From Membranipora membranacea (Eukaryota > Bryozoa > Gymnolaemata > Cheilostomatida > Membraniporidae): a DNA stretch of 64,000 bases. Under the pieces are notes generated by a model, which was not told the DNA's origin, did no database searches, and was given only the letters and a program-made list of their open reading frames with translations. The stretch covers positions 3,350,001 to 3,414,000 of the forward strand of contig OU612072.1 of assembly GCA_914767715.1 (NCBI GenBank), in the 5' to 3' direction. Positions 36,546 to 48,800 of this stretch are shown piece after piece; the first letter of the stretch is position 1; every line of letters begins with the position of its first letter. A program made the translations under genes and the position numbers.

Positions 36546-37518
36546 TAGCTGCTTAGTCATAAAATGTGATAATGATCTTTAGTGCCACTTATCTACAGCA
36601 AGTAAAATTCCTTCTAACTTTCACTGTTAAGTTCATGTCATGCGCTCTATATTTTATACTTTTGATTGATGATATACATTCCAAATCGCTAGGATCTCTT
36701 GTAATTTTTAAATCTCTTATTTTATCTTATATTGGTGCATTTTATAATGCATGGAGTATTTTTGTACATATCGCTATTGGTCGATTGAGTTCTTTTATCA
36801 TGACATTCCATTTGTATCATTCCGAATCGTGACCAGTGTTCTAGCAACTTATGCTACCAAGGACCTCTCTAACTCTTTGAAGGTCTCTAAATTTTTGTAG
36901 ATGAAAGAATAATACAGTGAATTATCATCTTAGCTCTTGTGAAATTTCTCTGGTTAATTTCCAATAGGTGGAATCCATTCGATATGAGTCGAATTCTGTT
37001 GATTTGATTCAATTTGAGTTAATTTGATAAACTGATATTGTGGCTGTCTCAAACATTAATTGAATATTGAATAGTAATAAATATATTATTATTACATGAT
37101 GGAGAAATATTCTCCACAAAATGGAATGTTATTTGGATGGTTAACAGGTAATCACTACTCCAAACCATCCAGTCATACAAGTCGACAATACACACTGCTT
37201 TCTAACTCAAAGACATCTCAATAGATGAAAACCACATAATTCATGCATATTAGCCATAAAAATTGATAATCAGTTGACACAGAACAAAAATATTGATAAA
37301 ATAAATTATATTGACTAGAAATAGAAGATGAACACTCATATTAGATAAATAGAATGTCAATGACAGAAGACCATCAAAATGGGAAAAACGAGCATCTGAT
37401 CATCCGCTCCCGGCCAACAATTAACAATATTATTTATGCACATTCAAAAAAATTGTTTGTTGGTAAACAAGGAGATCAAGAAATCATGAAATTTAGTCTG
37501 TCTCTAGATTGAAGTTTC
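36546..37518. other. Intergenic spacer between LINE and VIPAS39 3' end
   Basis: AT-rich, with no recognisable gene. It should include the 3' UTR of VIPAS39 (minus strand) and possibly displaced 3' UTR sequence of bark. The short open frame at 36,566-36,832 resembles nothing I know. Confidence 0.5.
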
Positions 37519-40500
37519 TCAATTTTTCCACTTGATATTCTAAAAGACAAAAAGATGATGCGATTATAGGTTCATAATTTTCTAATCTGCTGGACACAAT
37601 ATGAGTTTGCTACATCCCATACCCTAAAGGAGTAAAGTATTCGCAAGAGAAAATGTACATATTGTCACAATGGTGTGAAATAGTGAGAAGGAAGACAACT
37701 CACATTTACTTATCATTATTATAAACCCTTAGCTCATGCAGGGAGGGTGGGAGGATGTTACACCCTCTCTGACTCATAATTCCTGGCCTAAACTGGGACT
37801 AAGTTAAACTAACATTTACTTAATTGGGTGTTTGCTCCTCTAGGATGTATTAAATATTCATGGTACAGGCACAACTTACAGAATTATCTATAGCAGCTGT
37901 CGCTTTATGTAACGCCGTGCTGCCGTATGGCAGCTTCTGCCTGTACTGTAATAGCTGTATCCGATCCTTCATGGCTAGCAATGTCTGAGAAAATAGAGGA
38001 AAATTATCATGATATGCCAAACTCATCACCACTATGTAAAGCCAATAACCATAATAGATAAAATAATATAACCATAATAGATCAAACCGAAATTTTGGAA
38101 AAGATAGAAAGCTAATTAGTTTAATAACCAGTTGAAATAGAGTCACTTCGCATAGAGCGGTATGTTTGAGTTAAATTATCAGCAAAAGAAATTCAACCAC
38201 TAAAAATCCAGGTTTTATTATAAATACATTATTTCGAGCTTTTTATCTGATGACCAGCACTTTTTCAATTTTCGATAGATAGTTGAGGGGAGGGTAGTTA
38301 CTCATAAACAGGCAATCTTCACCCACATACTCATTGAGCTAACATAACACCATGATGCTACACAGTTACGGTTACATGTAACCATTGATATGAATATATA
38401 TCAGTGCATGCAACATTCTATAACTACTTACATCTATAGCAGTGTTGTGACAGTTATACTTCATGGCTGTATGTAATCTATCATCCTGATCTTCTATATA
38501 ACTGCAGTATTTATCTATAACCTGTGAAAAGTATACATTAAGTGAAACACACATATATATTTATATGTGCATATTATATGTTAACTTGACAACAGGGATT
38601 GTGAACTGAACAAGATGTAAATATGAAAGCGACAGGGAGGTCTTTCAATAGAAAGAGTGATCCTTTACTAAAGCAAGTTATCACCATCACATCGCACAAA
38701 ATCATCACTCACTTGGTGTTTCAAATAGAGAAGATCACTCCCAAATCGCTCACTCAGAATGTATATAGTTCCATCAAGTGACTGAGCGATCTGAAAGCGA
38801 GACCCCTAGCAGGTATCGCTCACTCAGTGAGTGAGTGAGTGAGTGAGTGAGCGAGTGAGTGAGCGATAATATTGCGATTTTGGCTGTTTCTAATTGAAAG
38901 ACTCCCCTGACAGACAACACAACGCTTCAGTGATCCATGTGCATTTAAATGTGATATTTTTTGTTTTTACATGTTAAAATCAGTAAAAACTTACATCTGG
39001 TGTAGCTTTAGCTTTAGTGAGGGTCTTCACCACATTGTTAAATCCGATCACAGAAGTCATTGTAGCCTTTCCATACCATTTCTACAATAATTTTATATCA
39101 TATTATTACCCATGAGATCTCATGGCGGGTCAGTGTACAGAAGGAGGCACTCACTATCACTGTGAGGATATAGTTAGATCTCTTTTGTGTATCAGGATAT
39201 ATCAAAGGGTCTAAATCCACCTATCATTTTTCTGGCGCTTTCATGTCAATAATTACCCACACTTCAAATATAAACATCAAATAACAATCTATTACCTATC
39301 TAGATCAAACAGTAACTAATTGCAGTATCACAGCTTGTTTGTTGAATTAAACTAGAATTTATTCATGATTATTGAAATTTTCCTATGCGATCAATCATGA
39401 TGTGTTTGATGTTATTATTTCAGAGTTACCTTGCCAGCAAACAGTAGGTCAAGTTGTGGCCACCTGGATATCTTAGCTAAAGCCGCAGTAGCCATCCACT
39501 GAAACTGGGCATCATTTAACTGCAATGTAAAAGTCAATACAATAATAAACTTTAACAATAAAGAGTGTTAGGATTTGTCTGCTTAGTTTTAGGAGCAGAA
39601 AACTAAAAAAATGTTAACTAGTTGGAGGGGGGGGGGGGTGACACAATCTGAATAAGCATTAAAACAATTTGAGCACCTCCAGGGTTTCCATTTGTAACAC
39701 TTAATGATATGAATTAACAACACTCTGAAAGAAATTCTAGCTCTATCTGCAGATATATGTTGTGTGAGGGTAAGAAAAAGTATTCATAGCAAATGCAGTG
39801 TAATAATAAATGAACATCAGTTAGCTGAGAATAGTTAATTCTATATCATAGATTAGAAGGAAAGATGAGAATCGCCTATGACATAGTTTTCTGAGATTTA
39901 ATTTCTAGTTTAGTTTTGGAGTTCCCCGTTTTTCGATTTAGCTTATTTTTAGCATCTGCAGCATAGGAAAGTAAAAGCAAACAAGCAACATGTCGCTTTG
40001 TTGCATTATTGTTATACCTGATAATTTTGTATGAGATACTGAGGACTACTGAACTGATTAGCCGGCTGATCGTAGTGATATAGACAGCAGTAGTATAGTG
40101 TGGTCAGTACTGGCTGATTTAGCAGATTTCCTCTACGCCTATGTATCCTCATTACGGGGTGTTTCCCTGACGCCTCCATTTCTGAGTCAGCTTTCTGTGA
40201 AAGTAAATTACAGCTTTTCATGGATAATCAGACAATTGAGGTTGAAAATGAAAAAGATTCATCTTATTGCCATTTATAAAAATTAAGACACAAGACAGGG
40301 AATGACTCTTGACATGTTAAGTCTGTATTTACATCAAGCTGCTATCTGAAACTTAATAATAGTGACAGAATAATAAATATCTACCTCAATGACTTCCTGT
40401 ATTTGTAGTAGAGATATTTGGTTGCATAAATGTACTCTGTCTGAAGTGAGGGTTGGTTCTAGTTCGAAGTGGCTTCTACAATAGAAAAAGTGAGAGTTAG

Positions 40501-43428
40501 TTAAAATTACAGGTAAAAGAGGCTTTATACAGAAACCTCAACTAATTTGAATGCCCATCATGAACCAAAAGCCATCACCAGCAACCCAGATTTGGAATAT
40601 ATGGCCCTCAGATAAACTATTCAAAAAGCCTATTATGAAAGAAAATCCATGTTTGAACTTATGTTGTTTTCAGGTCAAAATCCTAATCAAATCTCAGAAA
40701 TATTATGAAAATCATGAGTATCTACATATGCAGAGGAAGGTTTAGGTGTGCAGAAATTGAACTGGATAATATTGGAAACTCCTTTGTCGTTGATTTGGTT
40801 ATGGTTTCTTAAAGCTCCTTAACACAACATTCGACAGTTATGATCAACAAAGATAAGTACGCTATCAGAATACTTACGAGATACAGCTCTGCAACTGCTT
40901 AATTTTTGATTTTAAGTTTTGTGTTCTGGAAGCAAACATATATCTGACCATGGCAGCTTCCTCTGATTTACCTGTATAAATACAAATATCAATATAAAAA
41001 TCAAATTTGATCCTGACTGTATGAAGTTGTTTTGGTCACAATTCCTACATATTGAAAAGCGGAGAGGATAAGACCAAAACTGAGTTACACTCAAACAAAC
41101 AAAACAAAAAGCAAGTTCGGAGCCAAAACAGCTACCAGCCATCAGAGTAGGGACAGCTATCAACGATGGAAGCTGAAAAGTTCATCATACATTGATCAGC
41201 TGCCACTGGATGATGTGCATTGCTGACACTGACCTATAAGAGCTGTTATGTCCTCAGCTTCTAGTGGTTTACTGTTCTGTCTCAGATAGCTGACATACTG
41301 TTCAGCTGCTCCAGATTCTAGTAATACCATCTGGAACATACTCTTAGTTAGAGTCTGTTCTATATAGAGTAACACCTGTAATCATCATGAGTAAATCTAT
41401 CATATCCGACAGTATGTGAGATATACACATATCCGACAGTATGTGAGATATACACAAAACCAGTGGATAACGTGGTTACGAGTAAAAGCAGGGCACCACC
41501 TTAACATCAGGCTCATAGTTCAGCTTCATATTTGAAATGAACTCCCTCTCTCCCAGGGAGAAAAACACAATGAGTTTTGGACGTGACTTAGTGTGATGTC
41601 CTAGACTATTGGCAGACTATAATCGGTGTGAATAATTGTCGGCAAACTGTGATCTTTGATTGCTAAAGTTAAACTCCTTTTAATTCTTTCATAGCCGGGT
41701 CCTTCTGTAAATCCCAGAAGAAACTCCTTATTTGTACAACCTATTCATAACTACTGAGTAGAGAAGTTAACTACATCGAATTGTAAATTCTATTCTCAGT
41801 TGAAGGTTGTTTTTGCACAACAATATTGTTATTCTTCTTGTGACATTAAACCAGTCGATAGTAAACTTTCAGTACAAAAGCTTTCAGGACTGTACAGTCT
41901 GGGGAGAATACATAAAACTTACAGCGTTTATAGCATTGCCATCATGTGTGGCCATAGCACATCTGAGTAATTTTTTCTTGTCTTCTAAACTTCTGTAAGA
42001 CTCCAACAAGAAGGGCTGAAACACAAATATGTCATCAATGGAAGTTAGACCTTGTGGGTGGATATGAAGCACATTGCTGCAGACAAAAACATTTTTACAG
42101 AGATAAGTACTCATATAGCAAAGCTTAAGCACTTAAGAGATTATAGGTGTGTGGCTAAACAGCACAGCTGTCTCTGAGTGCCTCAAGGAAAAGTAATGCT
42201 CCATGGATGTATAAAGAATCACTTTTCAAATTTGTAAGCAAGGTTTACAAACACAGCGACTCACCTTCCCAATCAACATTCTCTTGACTGTTTCTTCAGC
42301 TGATAGAGTACCTACAGAGTCATCCTACAAAAATAAAATAAAATCTCAGGTGCTTGTGCTTGCTAGTTTTGCTGAACATTTATCATGATATTTTGCTCTC
42401 CAGAACCCTAACATTAAAACTATTACATGAAAGATTTTTAGGCGCTATTTCTTTCTGCTTTTCAATTACTTCTTCCTTGTCTCAACTTTTTTTACAACCT
42501 TACAGTGGACCATTTTTGGAAAGCATTCATCTTTCTGACTGGAAAAAAATTTAAACCAGCGAGAATAAAACCTACATCCAGCTGCCTTTGAAGGCGTTTT
42601 ATTTTAGCCTCCAGTTTAGCCAAGTCTGATTTGGTCGGTTCCCTCGCAGTGGCAACAACCACTAAAACATAGAAAAGACATATGATATGAACTGTATGGT
42701 GTGTTTCAGCTTCAGAAATTAAACAGTCAATTTGACGCACTGTATTTACGCACTAGACAAGGAAAATTAAAACATGTTGCATAAACAAGCAAACAAAATA
42801 CTTGAACTGTAACTGAGCCATTATCGTTTTCCAACCGTACATTTTTTAGTATATGAACAAGCTAACATACCATCTGATATTGAGCTGGGGCTCCTCCTAT
42901 GCCCTGTTGCATCTCTCAGTGATGGAATGTTAACATGCGTTTGTTTAGTAGGCTGCTGATTCTCGGCCCAAGCTTCATTCCTCTCAGATTGAGCGGCAAT
43001 AAAACTACCAGACCCAGTACCGGTCCTCACCCTGGCGCTACCCGGTGGGTGGTACCTAACACTACCAGTGTCTGGTACACTGGTGGCTTTGGCGGGTTCT
43101 GTTTGATTTGCCTCTGAAATTATCATACCAGATATGTAAAAAATCCATATCCTTATCTAGAAGGTTTATATATGTATACACATCGGGAATTATGTTCTGA
43201 ACTTGTGCACAATCTTACTTTTACCAGTTTTCTATATGAAATCAAACCTGCAAAGGCCCCAAGAGAATCATTGTCCTCTTGATCATCCATGATTTGACTT
43301 TGCCGGCCTTTAGCAGCAAAGTTTTTGGCAAAGTCATCCTCATTGTCATCATCATTGAAGAGGTTTTTCTTCCGTGCTGTGGATGATGTCCAGTAATCAT
43401 CCTCTTCATCATCTTGGAATATCGACAT
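37519..43428 (-). CDS. VIPAS39 (SPE-39/VIPAR), VPS33B-interacting trafficking protein
   Basis: Partner of VPS33B in the CHEVI tethering complex, acting in late endosome, lysosome and apical trafficking. Fourteen exons join in frame to 519 residues (human protein about 493). In coding order they are 43248-43428, 42871-43113, 42576-42661, 42265-42324, 41923-42015, 41234-41375, 40878-40971, 40385-40475, 40018-40194, 39430-39519, 38995-39081, 38432-38521, 37880-37984 and 37519-37539. Family landmarks are an acidic N-terminus with FQDDEEDDYWTSS, the ATHDGNAINAV helix pair, PVLTTLYYCCLYHYD with QFSSPQYL, the late DDRLHTAMKYNCHNTAID, and MKDRIQLLQYR. The last exon has only 21 coding bases and gives NIKWKN-stop, matching the conserved C-terminus. 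The start ATG at 43,428 is chosen because the acidic motif follows at once. Convergent with bark, divergent from the mu-adaptin gene. Confidence 0.93.
38631..38913. mobile_element. MITE-like foldback element in VIPAS39 intron 11
   Basis: The ends CAGGGAGGTCTTTCAATAGA and TCTAATTGAAAGACTCCCCT are imperfect inverted copies. The interior holds several ATCGCTCACTC and GTGAGCGAT segments in both directions and a short GTGA run at 38,822-38,864. Non-coding. Confidence 0.72.
41402..41455. repeat. 27-bp tandem duplication in VIPAS39 intron 5
   Basis: ATATCCGACAGTATGTGAG followed by ATATACAC occurs twice in a row. Intronic and non-coding. Confidence 0.85.
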
Positions 43429-43907
43429 CCTCTGTATGTATGATAACCATAATACATTTGAGGTATATTTCCAAACACATACGCACCTACACCAACACAT
43501 ACACTACACAAACAAAATCATTCGCTTATGCCGCTCATTGATGCTGAATGATATGTTTATTTAATCACTCACTTATTTGCTTTGTCAGCTCACAGTTTTT
43601 ATTCAAAAAAGGAATGTAGTACTCAAAAATGGTTCCAGCTGAAAATTAAATATATCAGATAAGGGCCCTAGGCCTTCCTTTGACCAACATTAGTAGCATA
43701 GACTTGATAAAAGTGTATAAATTAGGTGTAAGTCTACAATTACAAACTCGGTGTTCTGGGCGGTTGGCTTTTGCTTTGGCTCTGATTTGTGGGTGGATAC
43801 CAGGCAATCAAAACAGGAGCAAACACATAAGCTACCCTACCTCAAGAATTCCACGAAACAAATTTATACCTAGCATTTATGTTCAAATGGCCCGAAAAAC
43901 AATTAAA
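43429..43907. promoter_or_regulatory. Presumed promoter side of VIPAS39
   Basis: This lies immediately upstream of the VIPAS39 start codon on the minus strand, so it must contain or border its 5' UTR and promoter. I see no clear TATA box or CpG-rich block. The mu-adaptin gene starts further right in the opposite direction, so a shared regulatory interval is possible but not shown. Confidence 0.35.
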
Positions 43908-44096
43908 TCAGAGGAAATGCACGTGACGTTGGCTTAGCTGCCCCCTTCTCAGGGCGGTCTGACCTAAGGTTTGCTGCCTTGCTTGATCGTAGAATTGGCA
44001 CGAGGTTACAAAATGAAGTGCTGTTTCTTGGCCACATTTTGCGCAGTCCATTTCATCGTGAGCTTGAGTTTTTGCAGGTGTACCTTGAATGACCAA
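43908..44096 (-). pseudogene. LINE remnant: C-terminal zinc-knuckle region
   Basis: Minus-strand translation gives a DCAKCGQETALHFVTSC motif, that is C-x2-C-x7-H-x4-C, followed by a helical stretch. This pattern is common at the C-terminus of RNase-H-bearing non-LTR polyproteins. No RT or RNase H sequence is attached, so it is a short decayed fragment. The assignment rests on this single motif. Confidence 0.5.
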
Positions 44097-44917
44097 TGGG
44101 AAGTTACAACTACTAGTCTAGATGGGTTTATACTAGTAGGTTTTAATCCACAATTTTATAACTATAGCAAGTTGAGAATGGTATTTCCTGTAGGGAGTTC
44201 CTCATTTAAAATGATGACATACAACCCAAATAAATAAAAGAAATAAGGGGGATGTAGGAGCATCCATCTTTATTTAACTAATATCATATTATAAATGAAA
44301 ATGATCATGTGATGATATTCAAGGACAGAATATATATGATATGAATTGTTGTTACTAACTATAATATTAACAACAAGTTCAACATTACTATTATTATAGT
44401 TTTGACACTCCAATTGAAATAGTTATCCATTTACTCAGCTTTTTCACATCTAAGAACCTTTGTGCATCTTTGTAACCAAATAAAATGGGTTCAAATATTG
44501 TACCAGGGTCATTTTTAGGAGAAATAGTATTTGAAGAGGAAATAAATTATAGAAACTTACCCTTCCGGAAGTTGCCATTTTTACAATTGAGTTTGTTGCA
44601 CTCTCTACAATTAGAATGGGCCAATGAAATACTTCAATTCGCTCATTTGGCCAATCATCAAGGACCTTAGATTACCTGTCACTTTCTTGGGTAAAGTATA
44701 AAGTGACAATTAAAAACAGGTCGTAGGTAGCAATTAAAGTTGCACAAAACACAATGAAAGTTGACAGAATAACTCTATGCAGTAGTTTGAATCATGAAAG
44801 TCTCTTTGATCTTGACTGTGAGTAACCTTACATGTTATTCTTGCAGTGATATTTTGAGGTTGATATGATTTATTTCACAAAAATGTTGGGGTTTTTACTC
44901 CCTGATCTTGGTTTCAC

Positions 44918-45066
44918 CAATCAATGAACTAAACCTTCAATCAATCAATCACTAAACCTTTAGTTCACTGATTGGTGAAGGTTTAGTTTGATTGACTAAA
45001 CCTTCACCAATCAGTGAACTAAAGGTTTAGTTCATTCGTGCAATGAACTAAACCTTTAGTTCATTG
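44918..45066. repeat. Nest of inverted repeats (AATGAACTAAACC family)
   Basis: CACCAATCAATGAACTAAAC, GGTTTAGTTCATT, CTTTAGTTCACTGATTGGTG and related segments occur at least six times in both orientations. The block can fold into several alternative hairpins. It looks like nested or rearranged foldback elements and carries no coding frame. Confidence 0.75.
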
Positions 45067-45113
45067 GCTTCACTCTCAGCTATCATCATTGGTCCAAGAT
45101 GTTAACTCCTTGA

Positions 45114-45631
45114 TTGGTCTATCCTACCTGCCTCTTGTGTTTTTCATGCTCTGGTGTGGAGTATGGCCAGCTCACAACACAGAGTTCTTTGTTATATCAG
45201 GCAGCTGATCCTATCCATATTGTATGGTTACTTATTCTAAGGAGTAACAGCTCCTTGCTTATACATACAAGAGTTATCCTCCCAGAATTTGACTATGAGG
45301 AACGCTGTTTAGCCTTGGAACTTACCAACCTCAATGATTTTATGTTTAAATCTGTGCTAATCATTTCAGTAATATTTTAAGGAATGAGTCTCATCCTCTG
45401 TACAATCGTATCATTTTTAATACCAATCAAAGAGTATCCTCACGTATTGCCTATAAATTCAGACCCAGACGCAGCCGTACAACTAAACGCCAGTGCAGTT
45501 TTTTTAATTACTTTATGAATTTTTACAACAACAATTTTATGTACAACTGAGTTACACCAAGAGCTGTCATATACATACATTTCTTCATCATCCTCGCCAT
45601 GATATCGTATGTAAAAATACAAATCAATCAA
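45114..45631 (+). pseudogene. Degenerate LINE 3' end
   Basis: Fragments of an RT C-terminus are visible across more than one frame: VEYGQLTTQSS, then SNSSLLIHTRVILPEFDYEE, a leucine-rich stretch, HPLYNRIIFN and YKFRPRRSRTT. They end in a short 3' UTR and an AATC-type tail (AAATCAATCAATCAAA). The last part parallels the tail of the LINE at 34,990-36,545, but the body is diverged and its RT core is absent. It is therefore an older, separate insertion. Confidence 0.68.
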
Positions 45632-45860
45632 TCAAAATACTGATCCATTGATAACAAGCTTTGTTGTCCTGGTTGCTATTAGTTGTGTGTCTGGTTTTGT
45701 TTTGATAGTAGAGTAGAGGTGGCCTGCATAGACCTACTTTGAGCAGTCCAAGTATATATATGTGGTGCGTATTGTCCTTAAAGATCTCCCTGTTAAATAT
45801 AAAACCGTATTGATTAAATTGATCATGTAGCACAATTTTCCATTCTTCTATTCATTTTAG

Positions 45861-48800
45861 ATAAAAACAGTTATGACACCGCTGAACCGAGCATCTTTTT
45901 CAAGTTACTATCAGAGTCCGGTTCTTGCTTGCCGCCGGCCATAATCGCAAAGGTTTGTCAGACGTTTGGTCTCTCATTGTGAGCGTCTCTCATATAATGG
46001 TAGGCCTACACAGTTCATTTATACTTATATTATATATATATGTATATATTATTATTAATACTAAGAGATAGTCGTCAATCTTTGGACCATATGTATCTAG
46101 TTATAAAATCACACATAATAAAAACATGTTTACTATAATGAGCATTGTAAGTATTGTAATACACGGCCACTTATTGTAACCTCATAACGGCTCAATGCTT
46201 AAATGTACATGTGATGGCCTACTTAGTTATCATTTGTACTAATGATGTGTGGTATGCCTATTATTTCAGGAGTACTTGTTTTGTCACTCAGAGTCAGATG
46301 AGATTCTACTGCTGCTGATATGCGACGCTAAATCTCAAGTTACAGCTACACAGAAAATATCCCTCATGCAATTCTCATATAAGTGAGTCAGGTCACTGAT
46401 ATGCTGCATGCATAATCTCTATTGCTGTTATATTGGATTGGTTTAAATTGTACTTTATGTATTCCTGAGCTTGATAATCACAACTAAAGTTATAAACAAA
46501 GATACTAATTCATATTAGGTCGTGTATGAAAAGCAATTATACGATTGACAAAAGGTATTTACCCACTACAATGAGTAGGAGTAAAGGTAGGCCTATGGCT
46601 GTTTTGACATTATAGATTAAAGGCTGGTGACATACATGTCAGCTATTTTGACCATGTATTTTAACAATTGAATAATAGTCTTACAAGTAAAGTCACGATC
46701 CCAATGGCCCACATGAATAGAATTTGGCTGACTTGAGCTTATTTTGTATGATCAAGTCTGAACAACATATATGACCATGAATAAAAACCTAGGTGCTGTG
46801 GTTCCTACAAGCTGATTTCCTATCTTACGCAATAGGTATGGAATGCAGCATACATACCGACCATACATAGACTCACCCGTTCTAATGTTTTTCTAGGTTG
46901 TTGAAAATATGTAAGGACTTTCTTGGGAAGCTGACAGTGGATAATGTTCTGTCTAATGTGACTCTACTGGCAGAAATAGTAGACTCTATGTTGGTAAGTA
47001 TTAAGTACATGCATAGGCCTCTTGGTAAAGGATGCTATCAGGAATCTATTTGGAATATTATGAATCCGGCACCAGTATTAATTTTCCTCCCTCTTTGCTC
47101 CTTTCTATCCTGTCCCAGAATAGACAGGTGCTTCAGTGAGATCTAACCAATCCGTCTCCGAACTGGTAGTCAGACCTCTATCAAAGCACTGACAACTGTC
47201 TCTTTAATTTTCTTTTTTTCTAAAATAACTTGAATGATTAATAATTTAGCATAATAAATTACAGATTGTTTGAGGAATTATTCATTCTCAGCGTTATTAT
47301 GATTGTAGAATTATGATTGTTATAGATAGGAGGTTATATACACCTGACAGATACAGATAAGATTAGAGGATTTCTAACACAGAATTATACAGAGTCTCAG
47401 TCACCTGTTAGAATTACTCAGTCACAACAAGCTCTGACAGCACCCCTGAAACAGGTAGGTCACTGTCAGGGGTGTAACATTTTACTAAGACAGGGGTTGA
47501 CTTCAATACTGATATAGGGGTGTAGTGTACTATAAACTAATCCAGGGGTGTGCTATAATTAGTTTGTGATGTCGTCTCATTTACAGACTAACTCCAATGG
47601 AATAGAATTGATAGTAAAAGTGTAGATCAAAAGGGACTAAATTCTATGCGGTATCAAGTGACAATGTCAGTCTTCATGTACGCCATCCTTTGGAGTTTTT
47701 GGAAAATAAATCTAATACTTTGCAGTTCTCTCTTGGTTCTGTAATAAACCATCGATTGGGAGATTACACAACATGTGTTTATTTTGTTATTGTTTCTTTT
47801 GATAGTCTGATTCTCTAATTTAATTTAGTTAAGCTGTAGTTGTCTTCTGTTGCTTCAATATGAGGGGAAAACTACAACATGTCAAAATGAAATTGAGCCC
47901 AACCAAGAAACATATAAATATTATTTATATGTTTATGGCCCAACCACTACAGTTGGAATAAAAACACAACAATCAGTACTTTTTTAATTTTCATGAGAAG
48001 GATCATAAACCTTCAATCATACATTTGTGAGCCAGGTCCTGAACAATTCTAGATTGCATCGGTAAGAGACAAACGATGGTAAATTTCAAGTCTTTAGGGT
48101 ATATCATAGTTTGTTTCCCTGTTAAGAAAGAATTTTCAAGAACATTTAAGCCTTGCCTATTTTTTGAGAAGACATCAAATGTGATGAAACAACCATACTC
48201 TCCTACTTTTTAGTTGTCAGGTACGGGCTACCAGCCCACCCATCAAGAGAAAGTGGTTAAGGTTACTCAGTCTACATCCAGTCCAACTAAAGATGACATA
48301 TACATTGATCTGATAGAAACTCTAGACTACAAACTAAACACTACAGGGGAGACAACCTGTAACATAAGTGGTGCACTCAACTCTAGTAATGTCTCCGGAG
48401 GGAGAAAACAGGTCAACTTCCAGTTCAAGAAGGGATACTGTGAGTGAGCTCACTATTATTGCTATATTATAGTTGTTGAATGATTGTATTTATTTGAACA
48501 TCACGAGAGATGGTAGTGAATACATGTGATACACAATATGCACTGAGAGCTTGAAGAGATGGCTTGAGATGCCCATCCACACACAGGGGTGGCTTCATGC
48601 TGCTGAGGCCGGCCATAAAGAGGTTGTTATAGAGAAGGCCTCGAAACAGCGCTTGACTCATGGTTTCTAGCTGAAGACCTGTGTGTTGTGCAGTGGTATG
48701 CGCACTACTGTATGTCATATCCTTTGGCAGGTCAAAGTTTACAATTTGTAAGACCACCAAATTCTATGCGTGGCAATCACTATGGTTCCATGCTTCGAAT

